Origin: UMGS1279 sp045577495
Lineage (GTDB): Bacteria; Bacillota; Clostridia; Oscillospirales; Acutalibacteraceae
Reading direction: 5' to 3'
Assembly: GCA_045577495.1 (NCBI GenBank)
Contig: JAZNIK010000071.1
Coordinates: 1-55,742 of the forward strand
DNA length: 55,742 nucleotides
Shown here: positions 1 to 7,848 of the stretch, piece by piece
Layout of the letters: each line of letters starts with the position of its first letter
Numbering within the stretch: position 1 is the stretch's first letter
The notes under the pieces: generated by a model
What the model was told of the DNA's origin: nothing
Databases searched by the model: none
What the model saw: only the letters and a program-made list of their open reading frames with translations
Position numbers and translations under genes: made by a program

Positions 1-105
1 CGAAAGCACAACAGTTACGCCATATTCCTTAACCGCCATTTCAGCACCCTGTAAAACAGAAAGCGGTGCATTATCTCCGCCAAATGCATCAACTATAATT
101 TTCAT
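1..105 (-). CDS. plsX: Phosphate acyltransferase PlsX, N-terminal fragment
   Basis: Only the first 35 codons are in the window; the gene runs off the left edge. The translation opens MKIIVDAFGGDNAP, the N-terminal signature of PlsX, which makes acyl-phosphate from acyl-ACP for phospholipid synthesis. The ATG is at 103-105 with a strong AAAGGAGGAC ribosome site that lies inside the 3' end of the upstream trmFO gene. The spacing suggests translational coupling in one minus-strand operon. The family call rests on the N-terminal motif alone, but that motif is distinctive. Confidence 0.88.
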   Translation of the reverse strand, partial: MKIIVDAFGGDNAPLSVLQGAEMAVKEYGVTVVLS

Positions 106-107
106 AG

Positions 108-1430
108 CTAGTCCTCCTTTAAATCATAAAGAATTTTATCCAAATCACCTATTCCGCGTTTTGCAAGTTCTAAATATCTTTCCTTTTTATCGCGTATCCT
201 TACAGTTAGTGGGGGCAAAAGGCCGAAGTTTGCACCCATAGGTTGAAATTTTTCGGTTTCGGGATTCGTGATATAATTTATCATTGCACCGAGCATTGTG
301 GTGTTTGGCAACACCAAAGGCTCTTTGCCTAAGATTTTGTTTGCTGCATTTATACCGGCTAAAATACCGGCGGCGGCAGACTCCATATACCCCTCTACTC
401 CCGAAAGCTGACCTGCAAAATAAATGCGAGGTTCAGACTTTAAGGATAAATCATCATTTAAAAGTTTAGGTGAATTTATAAAACTGTTTCGGTGCATAAC
501 ACCATATCGCAAAAACTCTGCATTTTTAAGCGCAGGTATTAAAGAAAAAACTCTTTTTTGCTCGGGGAATTTAAGATTAGTTTGAAAACCAACCAAATTA
601 TACATTGTTCCCTCGCGATTTTCTTTTCTAAGCTGCAAAACCGCCCAAGGTCTTTTATCTGTGTTAGGGTCTATAAGTCCTACCGGCTTCATTGGTCCAA
701 AACGGATAGAATCCGTACCCCTTGAGGCTAATACCTCTATCGGCATACAACCCTCATAAACGTTTGGTACGGCATCAAACTCTTTTAAGGGTGCCCTTTC
801 GGCTGAAACAAGCTCGGTATGAAAAATGTCGTACTGCTCCTTGTTTAGCGGACAGTTAATATAATCATCAGAATCGCCCTTGCCGTATCTACTTGCAAAA
901 AAGGCCGATTTCATATCAATGCTGTCGCCCGATACAATGGGTGCGGCGGCATCATAAAAGCTAAGATATTCTTTTCCTAGTTTATTCTTTATATCCTCTG
1001 CCAACTCATCATCGGTAAGAGGTCCTGTTGCGATTACTGAGATTATATCGCTTGGAATTTTTGTTACACATTCATTTACAATCTCTATATTTTTATGTGC
1101 CTTTATTTTATTTGTAATAAACTCTGAAAAAGAGTTTCTTTCCACCGCAAGTGCGCCACCTGCAGGCACCGAGGTTTTGTCTGCCGCCTCTAAACAAATA
1201 GAGCCTAACTTTCGCATCTCGGTTTTAAGCATACCCGCCGCAGATTCCAACCTATTTGCTTTAAGCGAGTTAGAACAAACAAGTTCTGCAAAGGTATCGC
1301 TTTTATGAGCGGGAGACTTTTTATATGGCTTCATTTCAAAGAGTTTTACCTTGATTCCACGCTCTGCCAAGGCATAAGCCGCCTCACAACCGGCTAGCCC
1401 TGCCCCTATAACATAAACTAAATTATTCAT
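108..1430 (-). CDS. trmFO: tRNA uracil-5 methyltransferase TrmFO (folate/FAD dependent)
   Basis: TrmFO makes 5-methyluridine-54 in the T-loop of tRNA, using methylenetetrahydrofolate as methyl donor and FAD/NAD(P)H as reductant. The N-terminus carries the dinucleotide-binding motif VIGAGLAGCEAA. A cysteine-bearing segment (ELVCSNSLKANRLESAAG) and the C-terminal FAD segment (FAGQLSGVEGYMESAAAG) fit the GidA-like family. Its length of about 440 residues is usual. I chose the ATG at 1430 (MNNLVYVIG) over an upstream in-frame start at 1466 because the protein then begins directly at the Rossmann strand; an AAGGG lies about 8 bases upstream. It overlaps the end of topA by 8 bases. The topA-trmFO neighbourhood is conserved in many Firmicutes. 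Confidence 0.95.
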   Translation of the reverse strand: MNNLVYVIGAGLAGCEAAYALAERGIKVKLFEMKPYKKSPAHKSDTFAELVCSNSLKANRLESAAGMLKTEMRKLGSICLEAADKTSVPAGGALAVERNSFSEFITNKIKAHKNIEIVNECVTKIPSDIISVIATGPLTDDELAEDIKNKLGKEYLSFYDAAAPIVSGDSIDMKSAFFASRYGKGDSDDYINCPLNKEQYDIFHTELVSAERAPLKEFDAVPNVYEGCMPIEVLASRGTDSIRFGPMKPVGLIDPNTDKRPWAVLQLRKENREGTMYNLVGFQTNLKFPEQKRVFSLIPALKNAEFLRYGVMHRNSFINSPKLLNDDLSLKSEPRIYFAGQLSGVEGYMESAAAGILAGINAANKILGKEPLVLPNTTMLGAMINYITNPETEKFQPMGANFGLLPPLTVRIRDKKERYLELAKRGIGDLDKILYDLKED

Positions 1431-3567
1431 CCTTTTTACCCTTATTTTTTGCAGTTTTTTTAGCACCGCTTTTCTTTTTGGCGGCGGCTTTTTCTCTGCC
1501 TTCTATGCGAGTTGGGCAATCGCTGTTGATACAGTAGGTTCTACCTCTTAGACCTTTAAGCATATATCCGCCACATTGCTCACAAACCTCACCTGTTGGT
1601 ATGCCGGGGGCGGCAAAATCACACTCGGGATAGTTTGAGCAAGCATAAAAGGTTTTGCCCTTTTTAGATTTTCTTTTAACTAGTTTGCCACCACATTTTG
1701 GGCAAGGCTCTTTAACCTCATCCTCGGGAAGTGGTTTTGCATTTTTGCACTCGGGAAAACCAGGACAAGCAAGGAATTTGCCGAATCTACCGCTTTTTAT
1801 AACCATTTTTCTTCCGCAAAGTTCACAAACTACATCCGACTCTACCTCGGGTACCTTAACGCGTTTGCCGTCCATATTGGTTTCAGCGGTTTTAAGCGCC
1901 TTTTCAAAATCGGTATAAAAACTTTCTATTGTTTTTTCAAAATTAAGGGCGCCCTTTTCAATCTTATCCAAATCGCCCTCCATATTGGCGGTAAATTTAA
2001 CCTCAACAAACTTTTTGAAGTGCTCTATAAGCAAATCAATAACGGTCATACCGAGAGCGGTAGGCTTTAGCGATTTTTGTACCCTTTCGATATAATCCTT
2101 AGACAAAATATTACTGATAATCGGAGCGTATGTTGACGGACGGCCAATACCGTTTTCATCTAACGCCTTTATGAGTGTTGGCTCGGTAAAGCGTGCGGGA
2201 GGTTGAGTGAAATGTTGTTTGCTCTCAAGCTTTTTATTATTAACCTCATCACCTTTTTTAAGGGGTGGCAAGGAAACATTTTTCTCCTCATCCGAATGGT
2301 CCTTACCCTCTTGATAGAGCACTGTAAAACCATCAAAATACGAAGTGGTTTCGGTGGCTTTAAAAATGTAATCCTTTGCGGTTATATCAATGCTCGTAAC
2401 GCTCTGCACACCAACTGCCATCAAACTAGATACAAATCGGCTCCAGATAAGTTGATATAGTTTATACTGCTCATCTGTAAGGGCAGAGCGCACCTTTGCG
2501 GGTGTTAGCTCAACCTCGGTAGGACGGATTGCTTCGTGAGCATCCTGAGCAGAAGCCTTGCTTTTAAAATATCTAGGCTTTTCGGGTAAATAATTATCAC
2601 CATAGGTCCTTTTTACATAATCAGTAACAGACGCTCTTGCCTCTTCAGAAATTCTTAAAGAGTCGGTACGCATATAGGTTATAAGACCTGTAATTCCCTG
2701 TCCCTCAACATTAACGCCCTCATAGAGTTGTTGAGCAACCTTCATTGTTCTTTGACCTGTAAAATTGAGTTTACGTGATGCCTCTTGCTGAAGCGTAGAA
2801 GTGGTAAAGGGTGGTGCAGGTTGAATATTTCGTTTAGACTTTTTAACCGCCGAAACCGAATAACTAGCACCGTCAAGCGCTTTAATTATATTCTCTACCT
2901 CTTGCTCGGTGTGAATGGTTTGTTTTTTGCCATCTAAACCACCGTGAAAATGAGCATCAAACAAAGTGTTATCTTTTTCAAACTTGCCATCAATTGTCCA
3001 ATATTCCTCGGGGACAAAGCTCTCGATTTCACGCTCTCTATCAACTATAAGGCGAAGAGCTACCGACTGAACACGACCTGCCGATAAACCTCTTTTAACC
3101 TTTTTCCACAAAAACGGGCTAAGCTTATAACCAACAATTCTATCTAAAACGCGACGCGCTTGCTGAGCCTCAACTAAATTAAGGTCTAGTTTTCTCGGCT
3201 CACTCATACCCGCATTGACACCGCTTTTGGTAATTTCATTAAAGCAAACCCTATTAGCATCAGAAAAATCAAGTTCTAAAATCTGTGCCAAGTGCCACGA
3301 AATTGCCTCGCCCTCGCGGTCGGGGTCAGTTGCAAGATATACTTGTTCGCTATCTTTAGCGGCTTTTTTAAGCTCTTTAATAAGCTCTTTTTTATCCTGC
3401 ATATTTATATACTGTGGCTTAAAATTATTTTCAACATCTATACCAAATGTGGTTTTAGGTAAATCCCTAATATGCCCCTTTGAAGCCATAACTGTATAGT
3501 CGCTGCCGAGGTATTTTTTTATACTTTTTACCTTGGTTGGTGACTCAACAATAACCAGTTTAGACAT
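1423..3567 (-). CDS. topA: DNA topoisomerase I (type IA)
   Basis: This enzyme relaxes negative supercoils through a transient 5'-phosphotyrosine bond. The TOPRIM domain starts at residue 1 (KLVIVESPTKVKSI, then DPDREGEAISWH around 81-92). The catalytic tyrosine is Y298 in GLITYMRTDS. The C-terminus carries three Cys4 zinc ribbons (CELCGRKM...CPGFPEC, CPKCGGKL...CSNYPEC, CEQCGGYM...CINSDC) and a lysine-rich tail. The 714-residue length matches Gram-positive TopA. It lies just downstream of dprA, and dprA-topA-trmFO is a common Firmicutes order. All key motifs are intact. Confidence 0.97.
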   Translation of the reverse strand: MSKLVIVESPTKVKSIKKYLGSDYTVMASKGHIRDLPKTTFGIDVENNFKPQYINMQDKKELIKELKKAAKDSEQVYLATDPDREGEAISWHLAQILELDFSDANRVCFNEITKSGVNAGMSEPRKLDLNLVEAQQARRVLDRIVGYKLSPFLWKKVKRGLSAGRVQSVALRLIVDREREIESFVPEEYWTIDGKFEKDNTLFDAHFHGGLDGKKQTIHTEQEVENIIKALDGASYSVSAVKKSKRNIQPAPPFTTSTLQQEASRKLNFTGQRTMKVAQQLYEGVNVEGQGITGLITYMRTDSLRISEEARASVTDYVKRTYGDNYLPEKPRYFKSKASAQDAHEAIRPTEVELTPAKVRSALTDEQYKLYQLIWSRFVSSLMAVGVQSVTSIDITAKDYIFKATETTSYFDGFTVLYQEGKDHSDEEKNVSLPPLKKGDEVNNKKLESKQHFTQPPARFTEPTLIKALDENGIGRPSTYAPIISNILSKDYIERVQKSLKPTALGMTVIDLLIEHFKKFVEVKFTANMEGDLDKIEKGALNFEKTIESFYTDFEKALKTAETNMDGKRVKVPEVESDVVCELCGRKMVIKSGRFGKFLACPGFPECKNAKPLPEDEVKEPCPKCGGKLVKRKSKKGKTFYACSNYPECDFAAPGIPTGEVCEQCGGYMLKGLRGRTYCINSDCPTRIEGREKAAAKKKSGAKKTAKNKGKKDE

Positions 3568-3588
3568 TTACATCTTCCATCCTTTAAA

Positions 3589-4833
3589 TTATTTTATCAA
3601 ACAATACTGCCCCACAGGAACAGCCTTAATATATCCAAATATTTCAAGTTCGGTAATGGCGGCAATAAAATCACTGCCCTTTAACCCACTTCTTATCATC
3701 AAAGTGTCCGAGACCTCTATTTTTTTTAAAAAAACCTCATAAACCTTTTTGGCATTTTTAGAGCAGGTCATATTATCAATCGGAGTTTTTAAAAACTCTG
3801 ATGTTTCCTCCTGCTTTGGTGTGTCTAAAGGTTCTTGAACCTTTTTGAGCACCTTTTTTTGCGGTGGTTTTGAAACAGAATTATTATATTCAAAATAACC
3901 TCTTTTTATCTCGTCGGTTATTTCGATATCTGTTTTGAGTTTATCCGAAAATCTGCCAATATATACCTCGATTATATCCTCGACCGAAATAAGTGGAATA
4001 GCGCCATCGCGTAAAAGCTCGTTGGTACCAACATATTGCGGCAGGTTGATATTTCCGGGCAAGGCGAAAACATCCTTTCCCTGCTCCATTGCATATGTAG
4101 CCGTAATTAAAGCACCGCTCTTTTGCCCTGCCTCAATTACCGCAACACCGCTCGAGAGCGCTGATATTAGCCTGTTTCGTATAGGAAAGGTATATCTTGT
4201 AGCATCGCTTTTTGGCTCAAACTCTGATATTACTGTACCGCATTTTTCTGCCTCTTCGCGCATTTGTTTATGCTCTTTAAGATAATCGTTATCAATGCCA
4301 CAGCCCAAAACAACAACTGTTTTGCCGTTTGCCAGCATAGCGCCGGTATGCGCCATACCATCAACGCCCTTGGCACCACCGCTTACTACAGTAAACCCCG
4401 CAAGAGCGAGCTTAGCTGCCAAAGAATATGCCGCCTTTTTGCCGAATTCTGTGGCTTTTCTTGCACCTACAATAGCAATCTTGGGTGTGTTTTCTTCAAG
4501 TGGCAAGCCCCTTGCAAATATTACTGCGGGCGGATTTTCAATATTGCGAAAACCATTTGGATATTCGCTATCCTCAGGGGTGATAATTCTAATATTGGTT
4601 TCCTTGCAATATTTGATTGTGGCATAGATTTCGGCAGAATTTATGCTTTTTAATCTTTTAAGCTCACTAGGTGATAAGATTCCGCTAAGCTTCCATTCCT
4701 CAAAAGACAAGCCTAAAATCTGCTGAATATTCTCTCTAAGCGCAAGAACATCGTAAAGCTTGTTGCTACCCGCGCCCAAAACTCTTGAAAGCCAAATATA
4801 TGAGTATTCCTTTGTAAACTGTGGTTTGTTCAT
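3589..4833 (-). CDS. dprA: DNA-processing protein DprA/Smf
   Basis: DprA binds incoming single-stranded DNA and loads RecA during natural transformation. The Rossmann-like core holds the family signature: IAIVGARKATEFGKKAA, then VSGGAKGVDGMAH, VVVLGCGID and ISEFEPKS. A C-terminal winged-helix-like segment (about 355-414) follows a variable linker. I place the start at the ATG at 4833 (MNKPQF), which has GGGAG 8 bases upstream, rather than a GTG at 4848. It overlaps the upstream methyltransferase gene by 4 bases (ATGA type), so the two are translationally coupled. Confidence 0.93.
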   Translation of the reverse strand: MNKPQFTKEYSYIWLSRVLGAGSNKLYDVLALRENIQQILGLSFEEWKLSGILSPSELKRLKSINSAEIYATIKYCKETNIRIITPEDSEYPNGFRNIENPPAVIFARGLPLEENTPKIAIVGARKATEFGKKAAYSLAAKLALAGFTVVSGGAKGVDGMAHTGAMLANGKTVVVLGCGIDNDYLKEHKQMREEAEKCGTVISEFEPKSDATRYTFPIRNRLISALSSGVAVIEAGQKSGALITATYAMEQGKDVFALPGNINLPQYVGTNELLRDGAIPLISVEDIIEVYIGRFSDKLKTDIEITDEIKRGYFEYNNSVSKPPQKKVLKKVQEPLDTPKQEETSEFLKTPIDNMTCSKNAKKVYEVFLKKIEVSDTLMIRSGLKGSDFIAAITELEIFGYIKAVPVGQYCLIK

Positions 4834-5609
4834 CGGCACATCTCCCACATTACAATCGCGGCAGCAGCGGCGGCGTTAAGTGATTCTGCTTTACCCGCCA
4901 TTGGAATGGTAATTAGCCTATCGCAAACCTTTTTAGCCTCTTCAGTCATACCGTTTGCCTCGTTACCTATAACGGCAACCTCATTGTCGGTAAATTCTGT
5001 TTTATTTATATGCATTACATCAGAATCTACCACAGTACCACTTATTTTAAAGCCTTTTTTCTTATACTCCTCAAGAGTTTTTAAAAAATCCTCAGAGTAA
5101 ATCACGGGCAAACGCAAAAGTGCGCCCATTGATGCCCTTAATGATTTTGGCGAAAATGGGTCAACTCCGTTTTTAGAAAGAATTATACCCGAAAAGCCAA
5201 GCGCCTCTGCCGTTCTGGCGGCGGCACCCAGATTAGATGGGTCGCTAACCCTTTCAAAAGCGATAAATCTGCCCGTATCCAAAGGTTTAATTTGACTTTT
5301 AAAGGAAACTGTAAGCAATATTCCTTGAGGTGAGCAGGTATCCGAAAGCTTTGAAAAAACCGCTTCTGATACCTCATCACTAAACTCTGCGCGGTTTTTG
5401 AGTTTTGTTATAAGCTCACTGTGTGATGCCAAAACCGATGCGGTGTAAAACATCTCGCAAACCGAAATATCTTCCCTTAATGCTTCGCTGCAAAGCCTTG
5501 TTCCCTCAAGGACAAACAGACCGCTTTCACGCCTTTTTTTAGCCGAAGAAACAATAGATACAACCTTTTTAATTCTTGCATTATCCTTAGAAGTTATCAC
5601 ACCAAACAC
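4830..5609 (-). CDS. SpoU/TrmH-family RNA 2'-O-methyltransferase
   Basis: A SPOUT-class methyltransferase acting on the 2'-O-ribose of rRNA or tRNA with SAM. An N-terminal substrate-binding domain (ITSKDNARIKKV, then FVLEGTRL) is followed by the knotted SpoU domain with GAAARTAEALGF, AVIGNEANGM and IPMAGKAESLNAAAAAA. It resembles Bacillus YsgA/RlmB-like proteins; the target nucleotide cannot be read from sequence. The start is uncertain. The longest frame opens at a GTG (5657) inside the terminator hairpin after rplT, which is unlikely. GTG codons at 5612, 5609 or 5600 would put the N-terminus at the usual ITSKDN, and I give 5609. Confidence 0.85.
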   Translation of the reverse strand: MFGVITSKDNARIKKVVSIVSSAKKRRESGLFVLEGTRLCSEALREDISVCEMFYTASVLASHSELITKLKNRAEFSDEVSEAVFSKLSDTCSPQGILLTVSFKSQIKPLDTGRFIAFERVSDPSNLGAAARTAEALGFSGIILSKNGVDPFSPKSLRASMGALLRLPVIYSEDFLKTLEEYKKKGFKISGTVVDSDVMHINKTEFTDNEVAVIGNEANGMTEEAKKVCDRLITIPMAGKAESLNAAAAAAIVMWEMCR

Positions 5610-5630
5610 CACACTTTTCTTTAATTTAAA

Positions 5631-5667
5631 AACAAAAAACCGCCCGAGAGCATACACCTACTCGGGC
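5631..5667 (-). terminator. Rho-independent terminator after rplT
   Basis: On the minus strand the stem CGCCCGAG pairs with CTCGGGCG around a short loop and is followed by GTTTTTTGTTTTT. It lies 9 bases past the rplT stop codon and would end the infC-rpmI-rplT transcript before the rRNA methyltransferase gene. Confidence 0.85.
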
Positions 5668-5675
5668 GAAAACAA

Positions 5676-6035
5676 CTATTTCTCAAGTGCAGTTTTTGCA
5701 GTCTTTACAAGAGTTGCAAAAGCAGCAGCATCGTTAACAGCCAAATCAGCAAGCATTTTGCGGTTCATCTCAACGCCAGCCTTTTTAAGACCGTTCATAA
5801 ATGTGGAGTAGTTCATTCCGTTAAGCTTTGCAGCAGCGGAAATACGTGTAATCCACAAACGACGGAAATCACGCTTTTTAAGTTTACGGCCGATATAGGC
5901 ATAGTTGCCCGATTTCATAACAGCCTCTTTAGCAGTTTTAAATAATCTGTGCTTTGCACCAAAATAGCCTTTAGCAAGCTTTAAAACCTTTTTTCTTCTT
6001 TTGCGCGTCATCATTGCGCCTTTTACTCGTGCCAT
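5676..6035 (-). CDS. rplT: 50S ribosomal protein L20
   Basis: L20 is an early 23S rRNA-binding assembly protein and also the usual repressor of its own operon. The 119-residue protein starts MARVKGAMMTRKRRKKVLKLAKGY and contains the conserved RDFRRLWITRISAA segment. It is the last gene of the infC-rpmI-rplT operon and is followed by a strong terminator. Its ribosome site is GGAGGTAACT. Length and sequence are standard. Confidence 0.98.
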   Translation of the reverse strand: MARVKGAMMTRKRRKKVLKLAKGYFGAKHRLFKTAKEAVMKSGNYAYIGRKLKKRDFRRLWITRISAAAKLNGMNYSTFMNGLKKAGVEMNRKMLADLAVNDAAAFATLVKTAKTALEK

Positions 6036-6110
6036 TTATAGTTACCTCCGTTATTTAGGGGAAGCAAATTTCTTCCCAACTAATTTTATTTTATTGTTTT
6101 GGTTTATGGT

Positions 6111-6308
6111 TTATTTGTAAGGAACCATTCTTTTAACCGCAGCAACGTTGGTCACGTCAGCAACAACGGTTTTACGCAAATTTCTTTTACGCTTTGTAGT
6201 TTTCTTGTTAAGAATATGAGATTTGAATGCGTGTGCGCGTTTTACCTTACCGGTTTTGGTGAGTTTAAAACGTTTTTTTGCACCACTATGAGTTTTGATT
6301 TTAGGCAT
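6111..6308 (-). CDS. rpmI: 50S ribosomal protein L35
   Basis: A 65-residue, very basic protein (MPKIKTHSGAKKRFKLTKTG) typical of L35, located in the large subunit. It sits between infC and rplT in the classical order, with AAGGAGG upstream of its ATG. The length is standard and nothing is missing. Confidence 0.98.
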   Translation of the reverse strand: MPKIKTHSGAKKRFKLTKTGKVKRAHAFKSHILNKKTTKRKRNLRKTVVADVTNVAAVKRMVPYK

Positions 6309-6340
6309 AATAAATATCCTCCTTAAAAACTTTCAACAAA

Positions 6341-6859
6341 TTATTTTGTAGGCTTAGGTGCCAAGAACATCAGCATATTGCGACCTTCCATTTTAGCAGG
6401 TTTTTCAACCACGGAAAATTCAGAACAATACTCTGCAAAACGGTTCATATTTTCTAAACCGATTTCAGGATGCCCCATCTCGCGACCACGGAAACGAATA
6501 GAAACCTTTACCTTATGGCCACCGCGCAAAAACTTGTTTGCTTGGTTGCCCTTTGTTTCAAAATCGTGTGTGTCAATGCTAAGACCTAAACGAATCTCTT
6601 TCATTTCAACAACCTTTTGATTTTTGCGGGATTCCTTCTCACGCTTTGCTTGGTCGAAACGGTATTTACCGTAATCCATAATTTTGCAAACAACCGGTGT
6701 TGCATTGGGCGACATACAAACAAGGTCTAAATCCTTTTTGTAAGCAATCTCCAACGCTTTGGCTGTTTCCATAATGCCAAGCTGAGAACCGTCGGTATCG
6801 ATTACTCTGACTTCCTTTTCGCGAATTTCCTCGTTAATGGTTAACTCTTTAATGCTAAT
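6341..6859 (-). CDS. infC: Translation initiation factor IF-3, ATT start
   Basis: IF-3 binds the 30S subunit and rejects non-standard start codons. The N-domain (ELTINEEIREKEVRVID) and C-domain (KEIRLGLSIDTHDFETK) are both present, about 172 residues in all. The start decision matters. No ATG fits, but GGAGGT lies 8 bases upstream of an ATT codon at 6857-6859, giving (M)SIKELTINEEI. Use of AUU/AUA starts by infC is well known; it lets IF-3 repress its own translation. An upstream ATG-like frame at 6892 would run through the Shine-Dalgarno and the leader hairpin and is rejected. Confidence 0.95.
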   Translation of the reverse strand: MSIKELTINEEIREKEVRVIDTDGSQLGIMETAKALEIAYKKDLDLVCMSPNATPVVCKIMDYGKYRFDQAKREKESRKNQKVVEMKEIRLGLSIDTHDFETKGNQANKFLRGGHKVKVSIRFRGREMGHPEIGLENMNRFAEYCSEFSVVEKPAKMEGRNMLMFLAPKPTK

Positions 6860-7021
6860 TGTAAAGCACCTCCAAAACCTAAATGAAAGCACGGACAGCC
6901 AAATTTAGACCGTCCGTGCGTAAACACAAAATAAGCATAAATCAACAAAGATTTTTGCCATATTAACCCTTTTAGAAAACCTGAGGGTGAGAACGGTTCG
7001 GTCTGTTCTGCTTTATTGTCG
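6860..7021 (-). promoter_or_regulatory. infC operon 5' leader, likely L20-leader element
   Basis: This untranslated leader of about 160 bases carries the segment GACCGAACCGTTCTCACC and a strong hairpin (GCACGGAC pairing with GTCCGTGC, 6889-6920) just ahead of the infC ribosome site. Position and sequence resemble the Firmicutes L20 leader, in which L20 binds the mRNA to repress infC-rpmI-rplT. The family match is from memory and was not scored with a covariance model. Confidence 0.6.
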
Positions 7022-7027
7022 AATGAT

Positions 7028-7056
7028 ATTTTAACATATGCTCCCTATTTTGTCAA
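7028..7056 (-). promoter_or_regulatory. Promoter of infC-rpmI-rplT
   Basis: Minus-strand TTGACA (7051-7056), a 17-base spacer and TAAAAT (7028-7033). This is a near-consensus housekeeping promoter that sets the start of the infC leader near 7021. Confidence 0.82.
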
Positions 7057-7065
7057 GAGGGAATT

Positions 7066-7248
7066 TTATTTTTCTTCTGGTATTTCAATTTTACCGTTTT
7101 TCTCTTCAAACTTATTTATGCACTGACGGATAAGATATAAAATCTGCCCGTTTGCAGAACGACCCTCGTATTTAGAAATATAGTGCAACTTGTAATGTAA
7201 CTCAGGATTTACCTCTATGCCTAAATGTTTATTATTCTTATTTCTCAT
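7066..7248 (-). CDS. Ribbon-helix-helix (Arc/CopG-like) DNA-binding protein
   Basis: A 60-residue protein of the Arc/MetJ fold: a short basic beta strand (KHLGIEVNPELHYKLHY) followed by two helices with the conserved turn GRSANGQILYLIRQCINKF. Such proteins bind DNA as dimers and usually repress their own or a neighbouring gene. It is divergent from the SLOG-domain gene at 7357, and the spacer between them contains repeated AGTATACT sites. I infer it is the local repressor. The fold call is by motif; the target is an inference. Confidence 0.75.
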   Translation of the reverse strand: MRNKNNKHLGIEVNPELHYKLHYISKYEGRSANGQILYLIRQCINKFEEKNGKIEIPEEK

Positions 7249-7273
7249 AAAATCACCTAAAAAATCTTAATTT

Positions 7274-7333
7274 AAGTATATTTTAAGATTATTTTGTGAT
7301 ATAATGTGATAGTATACTCATTTTAAGTATACT
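7274..7333 (+). promoter_or_regulatory. Promoter and operator-like AGTATACT repeats
   Basis: A TATAAT -10 box lies at 7300-7305. Two perfect AGTATACT palindromes lie at 7311-7318 and 7326-7333 (15-base period), with a related AAGTATA at 7274-7280. The two perfect copies cover the expected start of the plus-strand transcript, which fits repression by the divergently encoded ribbon-helix-helix protein. Confidence 0.6.
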
Positions 7334-7356
7334 ATTTTCTTTAAGGAGTAATATAA

Positions 7357-7797
7357 ATGCATTGCGTACTTTTTGGACATAGAGATACACCTTTAAGCAT
7401 AAGCGAAATTTTGAAAGAACCTTTGATTGAGCTGATAGAGCATAAAAACATCAATTTGTTTTATCTAGGAAATCAAGGCAATTTTGACTACTTAGCAAGG
7501 AAAACATTAAAATCTTTAAAATCCATATATCCTAATATAGAATATTATGTTGTTTTGGCTTATCACCCTAGTTCTAAAAACAAATTTATTATTGAAGATT
7601 TTTCCGACACTATTTTCCCTGATAGTTTAGAAAAAGTTCCGCCTAGATATGCTATTCACAGAAGAAACAAATGGATGATAGATAGATCAGATTATGCCCT
7701 TTGCTATGTTGCAAATTTAGGTGGAAATTCCATAAAAATCAAAGATATGTGCGAAAAGAAAAATCTGCCTATATTAAATATCGCAGATTTGATATAA
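7357..7797 (+). CDS. SLOG-superfamily (YpsA/DUF1273-like) protein
   Basis: A 146-residue single-domain protein. The N-terminal motif CVLFGHRDTP and the late segment HRRNKWMIDRSDYALCYV match the SLOG Rossmann-like fold seen in YpsA/DUF1273 proteins, which bind nucleotides or nucleotide-derived ligands. Some SLOG proteins act as sensors or effectors in conflict systems; no function is assigned here. AAGGAG precedes the ATG by 9 bases. It is flanked by a divergent ribbon-helix-helix gene and ends at a two-way terminator, so it is a self-contained unit. Confidence 0.7.
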   Translation: MHCVLFGHRDTPLSISEILKEPLIELIEHKNINLFYLGNQGNFDYLARKTLKSLKSIYPNIEYYVVLAYHPSSKNKFIIEDFSDTIFPDSLEKVPPRYAIHRRNKWMIDRSDYALCYVANLGGNSIKIKDMCEKKNLPILNIADLI

Positions 7798-7812
7798 ATA
7801 CTTTTATAAAAT

Positions 7813-7848
7813 AAAAGAGGTGGATTTTTCCACCTCTTAAGATTATTT
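7813..7848. terminator. Bidirectional terminator
   Basis: AAGAGGTGGA and TCCACCTCTT form a 10-bp stem around TTTT, with A-rich sequence on one side and T-rich on the other. It separates the SLOG gene from the convergent glycoside hydrolase gene. Confidence 0.8.
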
